From: a virus
DNA: 29,343 bases
IMG/VR virus record: IMGVR_UViG_3300042691_044235
Location: 1-29,343 of that record
Reading direction: 5' to 3' (one strand)
The position numbers and the translations under genes are program-made. Under the pieces are notes generated by a model. That model was not told the origin of the DNA. It made no database searches and saw nothing but the letters and a program-made list of their open reading frames with translations. Positions 22,512-28,877 of this stretch are shown in pieces. The first letter of the stretch is position 1; the number at the start of each line of letters is the position of its first letter.

Positions 22512-25500
22512 CAATTTGTTATCGTAAAGGCTCTTTATCCTTTACCTCTCTACATTTCTGCAGAGTTCAGACTATATCATCTCCCTTGTTACTTTTCTTT
22601 AAAGCAATCGTCTGCTTTTGTTTTTCTATTGACTCTTTAGACCGTTTAATTGTACCGTTCTTCCTTTTGGTTTCGTTACATTTTTCTACAGTCTCCCTTT
22701 TCTTTTTGGCAAGCTCTTCTGGATCCATTTCGGATTCACGTTTTCTCCTTGTTTCCCAACCTTTTAATACAGGTGTAGATCCGTCAAAGTTAGGGTTAGC
22801 TAATTTTTTCTGGTTAGCCTTTTTGGCTGCCATACTTCTTTTTAGGATGGCCTCCGGGGAAAAATCGGTAGCTTTATCGTTACCTCTTCTCCTCCTTGTC
22901 TCCCAAGCTTTATAGAACCTTGAGTTGTAATCCTCAGCCGTCTCCTTCCAGGTCTCCCAACCTTTGTAAACAGCAGCTGAATTATCTAAGTCCTTTTTAG
23001 CTTCTGAGATCAAGCTACCAAGCATGACAGACATCTCTTCTGTCCAACTATACCTATTCCTCTTCATGAATTGATAAGCGCAAATCATGGGAGGACTAAT
23101 CATAGTTTTAGCTAGGAGTAAGTGAGCAAATAAATGCTCTCTAATCGTCAATTTTACCAGGTTATCTTCAGAGTCATCTCCACCCATACCTTTTGGGACT
23201 ATGTGATGGATGTGAAAGTTATCCTCTTTTTTAAGGCCTCTTTTTAGAGATTTAGCAAAAGAAATAAACTTCCAGTACCTCCTCTCATAACGAGAGGAAA
23301 AGTAACAAGAAAGTTGGGCGCTCGTGGATGATTTATTGTTGTCGATACTCATCATCTAGTCGTTGAACCTTTTTACTGTTTACTCCACAGCTATTATAGC
23401 AGGGGAGCCGACCCAGTAAACTTGGCTGCTGATTACCTTTTATTATCAAAGAAGTCAATTTTGATAACAGTCAGGCTTCCCAGCAATTCACCCAATTTTC
23501 TAAGTGAGCTATAGCTCACAGGGCCAATTTAATTAGCCTTGACATCGCATTTCTTGTCTCTATCGCCCTCAACAATTCGTTACAAAAGGCTTTTTAATAC
23601 CTTTTCTCTATGTCTCCATAGAGTTCAGACTATATCATCGTTTTGCTAAGCAAAACGTTGGGCGCTCGTGGGCGAGTTATTGTTGTCGATACTCATCGCC
23701 TAGTCGTTGAACCTTCCTAACAGAACCAACACCATAGCATGGTGGAGTTCGACCTGTTAGGCTTGGCTGCTGATTGTCCTTGCACCAACACATATAGCAT
23801 TAGTGCCTAGGAGATCCCAGCAATTCACCCAATTTATAGTGGACCTAAGTATGCCATCGAGACTGTACTTTTGTAATCCACTTGTGCAGGCATCTGCTGT
23901 TATCGCAAAGGCTCTTTATCCCTTGCTTCTTTACATTTCTGTAAAGTTCAGACTATCTCTTAGCATTACAGAACTCAACCCATTCAGGGTCTTCTTCTGG
24001 CACCCATTCAGAACGAAAATAGTTTACCATTCTTCTTATACTTTTAGATGGGGCTACTCCTGTGGCCTTTGCCAGATTCCTGTACCCGTTTCCGGAGTTA
24101 CCTGAACCAGGCTTTTTAGGTTTGGCTAATAAATTAGCCCACACGTAATGGAAATAATCAGCGTCTTTCCAAAGGGAAAGAAAACTAAGATCACTTCTAT
24201 AGGTGTGTTCCCAGGGCTTATCCGGTAAGCTATCTCCTTTGAATTGATAGCGATCCCAGAATCTTTTCAAGTTAGTAGCCTTTAAACCTTTTTGTCTTCC
24301 CCTGGAAAAACCCTTGAGAAACCGGTTTAAGGCAGAATGGCTGAATCCCAGTTTTGTTAAAAGCAAGTGAAGGATGAAATGCTCCCTGTACGATACTTTG
24401 ACCACCCAATTCCTATCAAACGAAACCCAGCTCTTTGACCAAATCTGTTTGGGTATAGGATGATGCTCTTCGTATAACTCGGGGGGATCTTCCCTCTCTT
24501 CAAACTTTTCAATAAGGTTCCAATACCATCTTTCGTATTTACTTATGTAGGCGCATTTAATGCTCCGGGCGCTCGTGGACAAATTATTGTAGGGGTTACT
24601 CATTGTCTAGTCGTTGGACCTTCTTGACGTGTCCTATGCTATTATAGCATTCCCCTCGTCAAGCTTGGCTGCTGATTGCCTTGTTTTTCAGGGAAGTCAA
24701 ACCCGAAATCTTAAGGTGTCCCAGCAATTCACCCGGTTCTTATGTGAAGTTTAAGCCGTCACTGAAAGGGCCTTGCAACCCTCTCCGGCGTTCTCGATTC
24801 AATGTTGTTATCGCAAGGGCTCTTTATCCCTTACTTCTCCCTGTTTCCAAGGAGTTCAGACTATATCTTCACCCTCACAGGGTGTTGGGCACTCGTGTCA
24901 GCCTCATCTCTGTTCTAGAGGTACGCTGTTAGTCGTTGAACGTTCCCCTTATCCCTAAGGGGCTTCGCTGCTGATTGCCTGTTTTTGCAAAGCAAAAACT
25001 CAGGCTTCCCAGCAATTCACCCAATTTTTCCTTCAACCTTGCAGTTGAGGGAGGCTATCGTTAACCTCTTCCAATGTGTTATCGTAAAGGCTCTTTATCC
25101 TTTACATCTCTCTGTTTCCAGGGAGTTCAGACTATATCATTACCTCCAAGTTGCCAATCGTCAGATTGTCAATTAGGTGGTATGGGGCACTCGTGTCAGC
25201 CTCATCACTGTTCTAGTGGTACGCTGTTAGTCGTTGAACCTTCGTTTTCTCCCGAAAACGCTTGGCTGCTTATTGTCCTTGTTTCACTTTAAGTGTAACC
25301 GAGGATGTTCAAGCAATTCACCCCATTTTCATTTCGCATAAGCAAAATGGCCCGAAAGTTCAGGCAGCTCCCATGCGACCACTTCCTGCTCTAGAGCATA
25401 AGGCTCAGAGTCGTAACGGCTTTGGACGAAGGGAATGTTTGTACCGTATGCACGGCGGTAATCGTTAATTGCAACATTATGTTATCGTAAGGGCTCTTTA

Positions 25501-28500
25501 TCCCCTACTTCTTTACATTTCTGTAAAGATCGGACTATCTCTTTGTTTTGCTAAGCAAAACACCGGGCACTCGTGTCGACTTCATCACTGTTCTAGTGGT
25601 ATGTCGTTAGTCTCTGAACGTTCCCCTTATCCCTAAGGGGCTTCGCTGCTGATTACCTTTGCACCATTACTCCGTAGAGTTTGATACCGAAGGCTTCCCA
25701 GCAATTCACCCAGTTTTACAACAGCAAGCATTTACTGTTCCTTCATTGTTGTTACCGTAAGGGCTCTTTATCCCTTACCTCTTTACATTTCTGCAAAGAT
25801 CAGACTATATCATTGCCCTCCAGTTGATAATCCTTGAACTTTCAACTAAGGGGCATGGGGCTCTCGTGTCAACCTCATCACTGTTCTAGTGGTACGTTGT
25901 TAGTCGTTGGACGTTCGTTTTCTCCCGAAAACGCTTCGCTGCTGATTGCCTTGTGTTTTGATTACTCAAAACCGTCAGGTTTTCCAGTCAATTCACCCCA
26001 TTTTTCATAGTCCCTCACAGGACTAAGCGGCATTTGGAATACCGAAACGCAAAATGCGTCCAGCACGGGTCGGAGTATCAACAACGGGTGCGATGAACAA
26101 TTAAGTTTTGTTACAAACTTACTTTTGTTACCGTAAGCGAGTTTACCACTTACTTCTCCCAGTTTCCTGGGAGTTCAGACTATATAATCATCTTCCTGAA
26201 ACTTCTTAATAACAATTCTTAAAGATTGCCAAGTATTCCCTATCCCCGTGATCCTGTGTAAGCGTCTAGCTCCACATTTTTCATTCTCCACCCAAGCCTT
26301 GTATAAGGCTTCGACATTAGACCAGACGTCTTTATCTGATCTGGAATTTTTAATTCCTGTCCTATCCCTGTCAGGTCGATTAGCAACCTTGAGAGCGTGT
26401 TCTATGGTAGGGTTATTTAAGGCACTTTCTCTTAATTTTTGTCTTGATTCGTCACTCCATTCTCTACTCCTGCACCTTTCAGCTCGTTCCCATCTCTCTT
26501 GATCAGACATTGGAACTTTTCTCTTTAAAGGCTTCCCTAATTTTGCGGCCCTAATTTTAGCCTTGGACTCTTCAGTGTGTCCATGGTAAACTAAAGTCTC
26601 ATAAACCCTGGATGTTCTAGCCTCTTCCCTGAAGAAGTTCAGGGCTTTACCAAGTTTCCTGTCAGAGAAAAATGCTAAAGCTAAAAGGCAATGGGCCAGG
26701 TAATGTTCCCTGTAAGTTAATTTTATAAGGTTACTTTTTTCATCTCCACCATCCATGCACCTTGGTACTATGTGGTGAACGTGAAAACCGGGACCTTTTC
26801 TTAAATCACGGGTAGGGCGGGAAAGAATGAAATCTTCGTATCTCTTGAAGTGTCGAGAAGAGTCGGGCGCTCTTGGAAAGGTTATTCTTGGGTCAGTCAC
26901 TTTCTAGTCGTTGAACCTTTTTACTCAATCCTATTGTTACCCAATAGGTACCCTGAGTAAACTTGGCTGCTGATTGCCTGTTTTTGCTTTGCAAAAACTA
27001 AGGTGTCCCAGCAATTCACCCGATTGTTCGATAGGGGTCACCCCCTAAAGGAACCTCATTGATTCGCGATGTTGGTACTCGGTAGCATAAAGCCTTGCGC
27101 CAGTGTGGTCAGACAATTTGTTACCGTGGGGGCTCTTTATCCCCCACCTCTGCAAGTTTCCCTGCAGATCAGACTATATCATACTCATTGAGCAGACAGT
27201 CTAATTTTTTCTGTAGCCACAGACTTGCCTAGGGTCCGCCACTACAGTGTTCCTCTTTCGAGGAAGTTTTGTGTGAAATTAGATTGTCAATGTTCGTAGG
27301 TGTTGTTCTCTCTAAAGTTAAAGCCTTAGGAGAATCACCTTTGTAGCAATGAGCCCCGGCGCTCGTGGAACTTTCTTCTGTTCTAGATTACTCGTTCTAG
27401 TCGTTGGACCTTGCTCCTATCCCTAGGAGCCTTGGCTGCTGATTGCCTTAGTCTCGGAATCTCTTCCGAAGCCGTAGGCTTCCCAGTCAATTCACCGGGT
27501 TTTCCTCTCCCTAAGAAGAGGCCACTCTTTGGCCCACTTCAATTCAACACAGGGTTGATTAAAGCAGCCATGCAAATGGGCACTTATGTTATCGCAAAGG
27601 CTCTTTATCCTTTGCTTCTCTCTGTTTCCAGAGAGGTCAGACTATCTCATTATCCTTAAGGTTTTAAGTTAAGGATACTGGGCGCTCGTGGGACTTTCTT
27701 CTGTTCTAGATTACTTGTCCTAGTCGTTGGACGTTCCCCTTATCCCTAAGAGGCTTCGCTGCTGATTGCCCTAGCTTTGGAATCTCTTCCGAAGCCGTAG
27801 GCTTCCCAGTCAATTCACCCAGTTTGCTGTATCCGTTACCGGGTACAGGGACCACTTGTTAATCCACACCTGCGTAGGTCTGTTGAAGCATTTTTGTTAC
27901 CGTAAGGGCTCTTTATCCCTTACTTCTCTACATTTCTGTAGAGTTCAGACTATATCATCTTCTCGGCCCTCGGCCCAGGTTCCACCCCTCTCCGGGATGT
28001 TCTGAAGACCTAGTGCTAATCACAACTCCGTCTTTTTCAGACCAGTACCACTTTTGATTTGATACGGCCCCCCTTATCTTTGCTTTTGTGCTTTCTGACT
28101 GTTTAGAGCCAGCCCTAGAACATAGGTCCTTCATGTTTGGGTTTTCACTCCAAACCTTTTTCATACCTTCGGATATTTTATCCTTATGCTCTTGAGATTT
28201 AACCTTGTCCCTCAGAGAACTGCTTATCTTATCTCCCCATGTAACATTCCTTTCTGAGTTCGATTGAGCTATCCTTGCGGATTTTTCCTCGCACTTTTGA
28301 AAGTAAGTAAGGGAAGAGTAGAACTTGGTCCCCTTAGAACCACACATTATAGAAGCACATTCACCTAATTTTCGATTGTCTGGAAAAGACTTGTGAAGGA
28401 GTAAATGTAAGATTGAATGCTCCCTCCTGGTAACCAGAATGACATTCCCCTCTTCGTATTCTCCCCCTAGGCATCCAGGCAAAATTCGGTGCTTCTCCAA

Positions 28501-28775
28501 CCAATCTCCCCTAGACTTTTTACGTCCCAGAGAAGCTAGTTGGCTGCAAAGTTTCAAGTATCGATTGAAGTAGTGATCATTACGAGAGTCGGGCGCTCGT
28601 GGGACTTTCTTCTGTTCTAGATTACTTGTCCTAGTCGTTGAACCTTCGTTTCCTCCCGAAAACGCTTGGCTGCTAATTGCCTTGTATTCCATCTCTGAAA
28701 CCGTCAGGTATCCTAGCAATTCACCCGATTTTCCTATCAGAGTCGCCTCTGAAGGGAACCTTCTTGATTCATCAT
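21812..28775 (-). CDS. Major capsid protein gene split by 11 group I introns (12 exons, 360 aa)
   Basis: Coding exons in transcription order are 28775-28767, 27888-27862, 27580-27549, 27113-27062, 26097-26041, 25743-25734, 25474-25362, 25071-25064, 24799-24778, 23890-23876, 23572-23535 and 22511-21812 (1083 nt). Joined, they give one frame that starts MMNLQQTYAGVD and includes NPVLTTLAQGF, TRAGRILRFGKEQFAI, NDYRRAYG and ALEQEVVAWELP. The long last exon carries the rest of the HK97-fold-like coat protein. The N-terminal motifs (NPVLT-LAQG, then R-GG-I--FGKE-F) resemble known phage coat proteins. Each 5' site ends in T and can pair as U-G with a guide sequence. Each intron ends in TG after an AAC-containing segment. 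The start is fixed by ATG ATG at 28775-28770 after an upstream in-frame TGA. Splicing is predicted, not observed. Confidence 0.93.
22512..23534 (-). ncRNA. Group I intron 11 of the capsid gene (1023 nt, with HNH ORF)
   Basis: The core elements run in order on the - strand: P/Q-type AATTGCTGGGA and AATCAGCAGCCAAG, then R (GTTCAACGACTAG) and S (GATATAGTCTGA). The 5' site is GGCT with guide GGCC; the 3' end is AACAAATTG. It interrupts codon 128 (phase 2). Its HNH ORF starts just after R and ends inside S. Confidence 0.9.
22567..23355 (-). CDS. HNH homing endonuclease in intron 11
   Basis: This 262-aa protein starts right after the R element of the ribozyme, and its first codons overlap the conserved ACGAGCGCCC core segment. 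The HNH motif is HIHHIVPKG (His50, His51) ... DNLVKL (Asn65) ... REHLFAH (His74, His78), typical of phage intron endonucleases of the HNH ββα-metal type. The C-terminal half has three repeats of the form YK-G/A-WET-R/W, followed by basic helices, and likely binds DNA in the NUMOD style. It ends at the TGA inside the S element. It would cut intron-less capsid genes and spread the intron; that activity is inferred. Confidence 0.9.
   Translation of the reverse strand: MMSIDNNKSSTSAQLSCYFSSRYERRYWKFISFAKSLKRGLKKEDNFHIHHIVPKGMGGDDSEDNLVKLTIREHLFAHLLLAKTMISPPMICAYQFMKRNRYSWTEEMSVMLGSLISEAKKDLDNSAAVYKGWETWKETAEDYNSRFYKAWETRRRRGNDKATDFSPEAILKRSMAAKKANQKKLANPNFDGSTPVLKGWETRRKRESEMDPEELAKKKRETVEKCNETKRKNGTIKRSKESIEKQKQTIALKKSNKGDDIV
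23573..23875 (-). ncRNA. Group I intron 10 (303 nt, relic of an HNH start)
   Basis: The 5' site is GTGGAT paired with GGTCCAC across an unusually long P1 loop; the 3' end is AACGAATTG. After the R element it keeps ATG and about 13 codons (MSIDNN-S-TSAQ) nearly identical to the intron 11 endonuclease start, then a TTTTGCT/AGCAAAA hairpin and S. It looks like an endonuclease intron that lost its ORF. Its 3' segment is more divergent than in its sisters. Confidence 0.85.
23891..24777 (-). ncRNA. Group I intron 9 (887 nt, with HNH ORF)
   Basis: The 5' site is AGGGT with guide GCCCT; the 3' end is AACAGCAGATG. P, Q, R and S elements are present. The ORF occupies the loop between the R-proximal core and S. 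The sequence after R (ATGAGTAACCCCTACAATAA) is closest to those in introns 10 and 11. Confidence 0.88.
23953..24603 (-). CDS. HNH homing endonuclease in intron 9
   Basis: This 216-aa protein begins MSNPYNNLSTSAR, overlapping the ribozyme core. HNH motif: EEHHPIPKQIW (His47, His48), RNWVVKV (Asn65) and REHFILHL (His75, His79). An N-terminal YISKYERWYWNLI segment matches the intron 11 protein (SRYERRYWKFI). The C-terminal GSGNSGNGYRNLAKATGV region looks like a small helix-turn-helix or NUMOD-type DNA-binding end. It stops at TAG inside the S region, one of the few amber stops in the window. Confidence 0.88.
   Translation of the reverse strand: MSNPYNNLSTSARSIKCAYISKYERWYWNLIEKFEEREDPPELYEEHHPIPKQIWSKSWVSFDRNWVVKVSYREHFILHLLLTKLGFSHSALNRFLKGFSRGRQKGLKATNLKRFWDRYQFKGDSLPDKPWEHTYRSDLSFLSLWKDADYFHYVWANLLAKPKKPGSGNSGNGYRNLAKATGVAPSKSIRRMVNYFRSEWVPEEDPEWVEFCNAKR
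24800..25063 (-). ncRNA. Group I intron 8 (264 nt, no ORF)
   Basis: The 5' site is GAGGT with guide GCCTC; the 3' end is AACAACATTG. Compact core: Q-type AATCAGCAGCGAAGC, R GTTCAACGACTAA, the class-specific AGAACAGAGATGAGGCTGAC stretch, and S GATATAGTCTGA. It is flanked by an 8-nt exon on its 5' side. Confidence 0.9.
25072..25361 (-). ncRNA. Group I intron 7 (290 nt, no ORF)
   Basis: The 5' site is GCCT with guide GGGC; the 3' end is AACACATTG. It shares the AGAACAGTGATGAGGCTGAC stretch with introns 5, 6 and 8. P2 is a clear hairpin (CATTTTGC/GCGAAATG). Confidence 0.9.
25475..25733 (-). ncRNA. Group I intron 6 (259 nt, shortest)
   Basis: The 5' site is AACAGT with guide GCTGTT; the 3' end is AACATAATG. 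R (GTTCAGAGACTAA) and S (GATAGTCCGATC) differ slightly from the sister introns but still pair. No separate P2 hairpin is visible. It contains the TTTTGCTTAGCAAAA hairpin. Confidence 0.88.
25744..26040 (-). ncRNA. Group I intron 5 (297 nt, no ORF)
   Basis: The 5' site is CGGT with guide GCCG; the 3' end is AACAACAATG. P2-like hairpin TAGTCC/GGACTA. R GTCCAACGACTAA, and the same AGAACAGTGATGAGG class stretch as introns 6-8. Confidence 0.9.
26098..27061 (-). ncRNA. Group I intron 4 (964 nt, with HNH ORF)
   Basis: The 5' site is GAAT with guide GGTTC; P2 is AGGGG/CCCCT with a GTGA tetraloop. After the usual GGTAACA near the 3' end there is an added hairpin (TAAGTTT/AAACTTA) before the terminal ATTG, so the 3' end is 26098 rather than at the usual distance. 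The exon frame supports this. Confidence 0.87.
26175..26900 (-). CDS. HNH homing endonuclease in intron 4
   Basis: This 241-aa protein starts at ATG 26900 after the R element, with MTDPRITFPRAPDS overlapping the core. HNH motif: FHVHHIVPRCMDGG (His42, His43), KSNLIKL (Asn57), REHYLAH (His66, His70). The C-terminal half is basic, with SKAKIRAAKLGKP (a NUMOD3-like segment) and further Arg/Lys-rich helices. It ends in TGA inside S. It is probably a DNA-nicking or cutting homing enzyme for the capsid gene; the target is inferred. Confidence 0.9.
   Translation of the reverse strand: MTDPRITFPRAPDSSRHFKRYEDFILSRPTRDLRKGPGFHVHHIVPRCMDGGDEKSNLIKLTYREHYLAHCLLALAFFSDRKLGKALNFFREEARTSRVYETLVYHGHTEESKAKIRAAKLGKPLKRKVPMSDQERWERAERCRSREWSDESRQKLRESALNNPTIEHALKVANRPDRDRTGIKNSRSDKDVWSNVEALYKAWVENEKCGARRLHRITGIGNTWQSLRIVIKKFQEDDYIV
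27114..27548 (-). ncRNA. Group I intron 3 (435 nt, no ORF, extra peripheral domain)
   Basis: The 5' site is CCTGT with guide GTGGG (wobble-rich P1); the 3' end is AACAAATTG. P2 is CCTCT/AGAGG. Between the core and S it has about 170 nt (27190-27360) not found in the other ORF-less introns. It contains no long ORF and may be a structured insert or an eroded ORF. The AGAACAGAAGAAAGT stretch is shared with introns 1 and 2. Confidence 0.85.
27581..27861 (-). ncRNA. Group I intron 2 (281 nt, no ORF)
   Basis: The 5' site is GGAT with guide GTCC; the 3' end is AACATAAGTG. P2 hairpin has a GTAA tetraloop. The core from R onward is nearly identical to introns 1 and 3. Confidence 0.9.
27889..28766 (-). 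ncRNA. Group I intron 1 (878 nt, with degenerate-looking HNH ORF)
   Basis: The 5' site is GAAT with guide GGTTC, nearly identical to intron 4; the 3' end is AACAAAAATG. P2 is CAGAG/CTCTG with a GCGA tetraloop. It lies only three codons into the coding region, so the ribosome meets it almost at once after starting. Confidence 0.9.
27955..28692 (-). CDS. HNH endonuclease-like ORF in intron 1, possibly inactive
   Basis: ATG 28692 lies in the Q region of the ribozyme and gives 245 aa. No start codon follows the R element as in the other three endonucleases. The open frame extends upstream to 28824, but that part is ribozyme P1-P6 and capsid leader in another frame. The motif reads EKHRILPGCLGG: the first His is kept, but the second, expected to be the catalytic base, is Arg. 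Asn (GNVILV) and REHSILHLLLH follow normally. The C-terminal part has SQEHKDKISEGMKKVW and STKAKIRGAVSNQ (NUMOD3-like). It ends in TGA next to S. Confidence 0.75.
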   Translation of the reverse strand: MEYKAISSQAFSGGNEGSTTRTSNLEQKKVPRAPDSRNDHYFNRYLKLCSQLASLGRKKSRGDWLEKHRILPGCLGGEYEEGNVILVTRREHSILHLLLHKSFPDNRKLGECASIMCGSKGTKFYSSLTYFQKCEEKSARIAQSNSERNVTWGDKISSSLRDKVKSQEHKDKISEGMKKVWSENPNMKDLCSRAGSKQSESTKAKIRGAVSNQKWYWSEKDGVVISTRSSEHPGEGWNLGRGPRR

Positions 28776-28877
28776 GATTGATGGTCTCTCTACGTAAGGT
28801 TGACTTCAAAGATTGCCTAAGCAATCTGCCCGCAAACCCTAAGGGTTGCAGACACTGGATTTATACCCAATTGCGTT
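28776..28877 (-). promoter_or_regulatory. Leader and candidate promoter of the capsid gene
   Basis: Between the methyltransferase stop and the capsid ATG lies a TATAAA (28865-28860) that could be a -10; no good -35 is visible. Two hairpins follow: GCAACCC/GGGTTTGC (28832-28849) and a perfect GATTGC/GCAATC (28811-28826). They could protect the mRNA end, or be remnants of a terminator, though they lack a T run. GAGAG precedes the ATG by about 10 nt. Confidence 0.4.

Noticed and set aside
23803-27659. Several + strand ORFs sharing a V-I-A-K-A-L-Y-P-L-L-L peptide (for example near 23803, 24681, 24985, 27411)
   Set aside because: The peptide is the reverse strand of the conserved intron 3' end (GGATAAAGAGCC...). 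The ORFs have no ribosome sites and run across intron borders.
22567-28692. Insertion sequence or group II intron as source of the repeats
   Set aside because: No transposase, reverse transcriptase, terminal repeats or group II domain V; the R and S pairing elements are specific to group I introns.
22512-28766. Regularly spaced similar blocks of about 260-300 nt that could be taken for a CRISPR-like or tandem repeat array
   Set aside because: The shared pieces are ordered ribozyme core elements with variable loops, and the gaps between units are coding exons that join in frame.
27955-28824. 289-aa ORF starting at ATG 28824
   Set aside because: The first 44 codons cover the capsid leader, exon 1 in a different frame, and ribozyme P1-P3. 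The conserved protein part begins later, so ATG 28692 is used.
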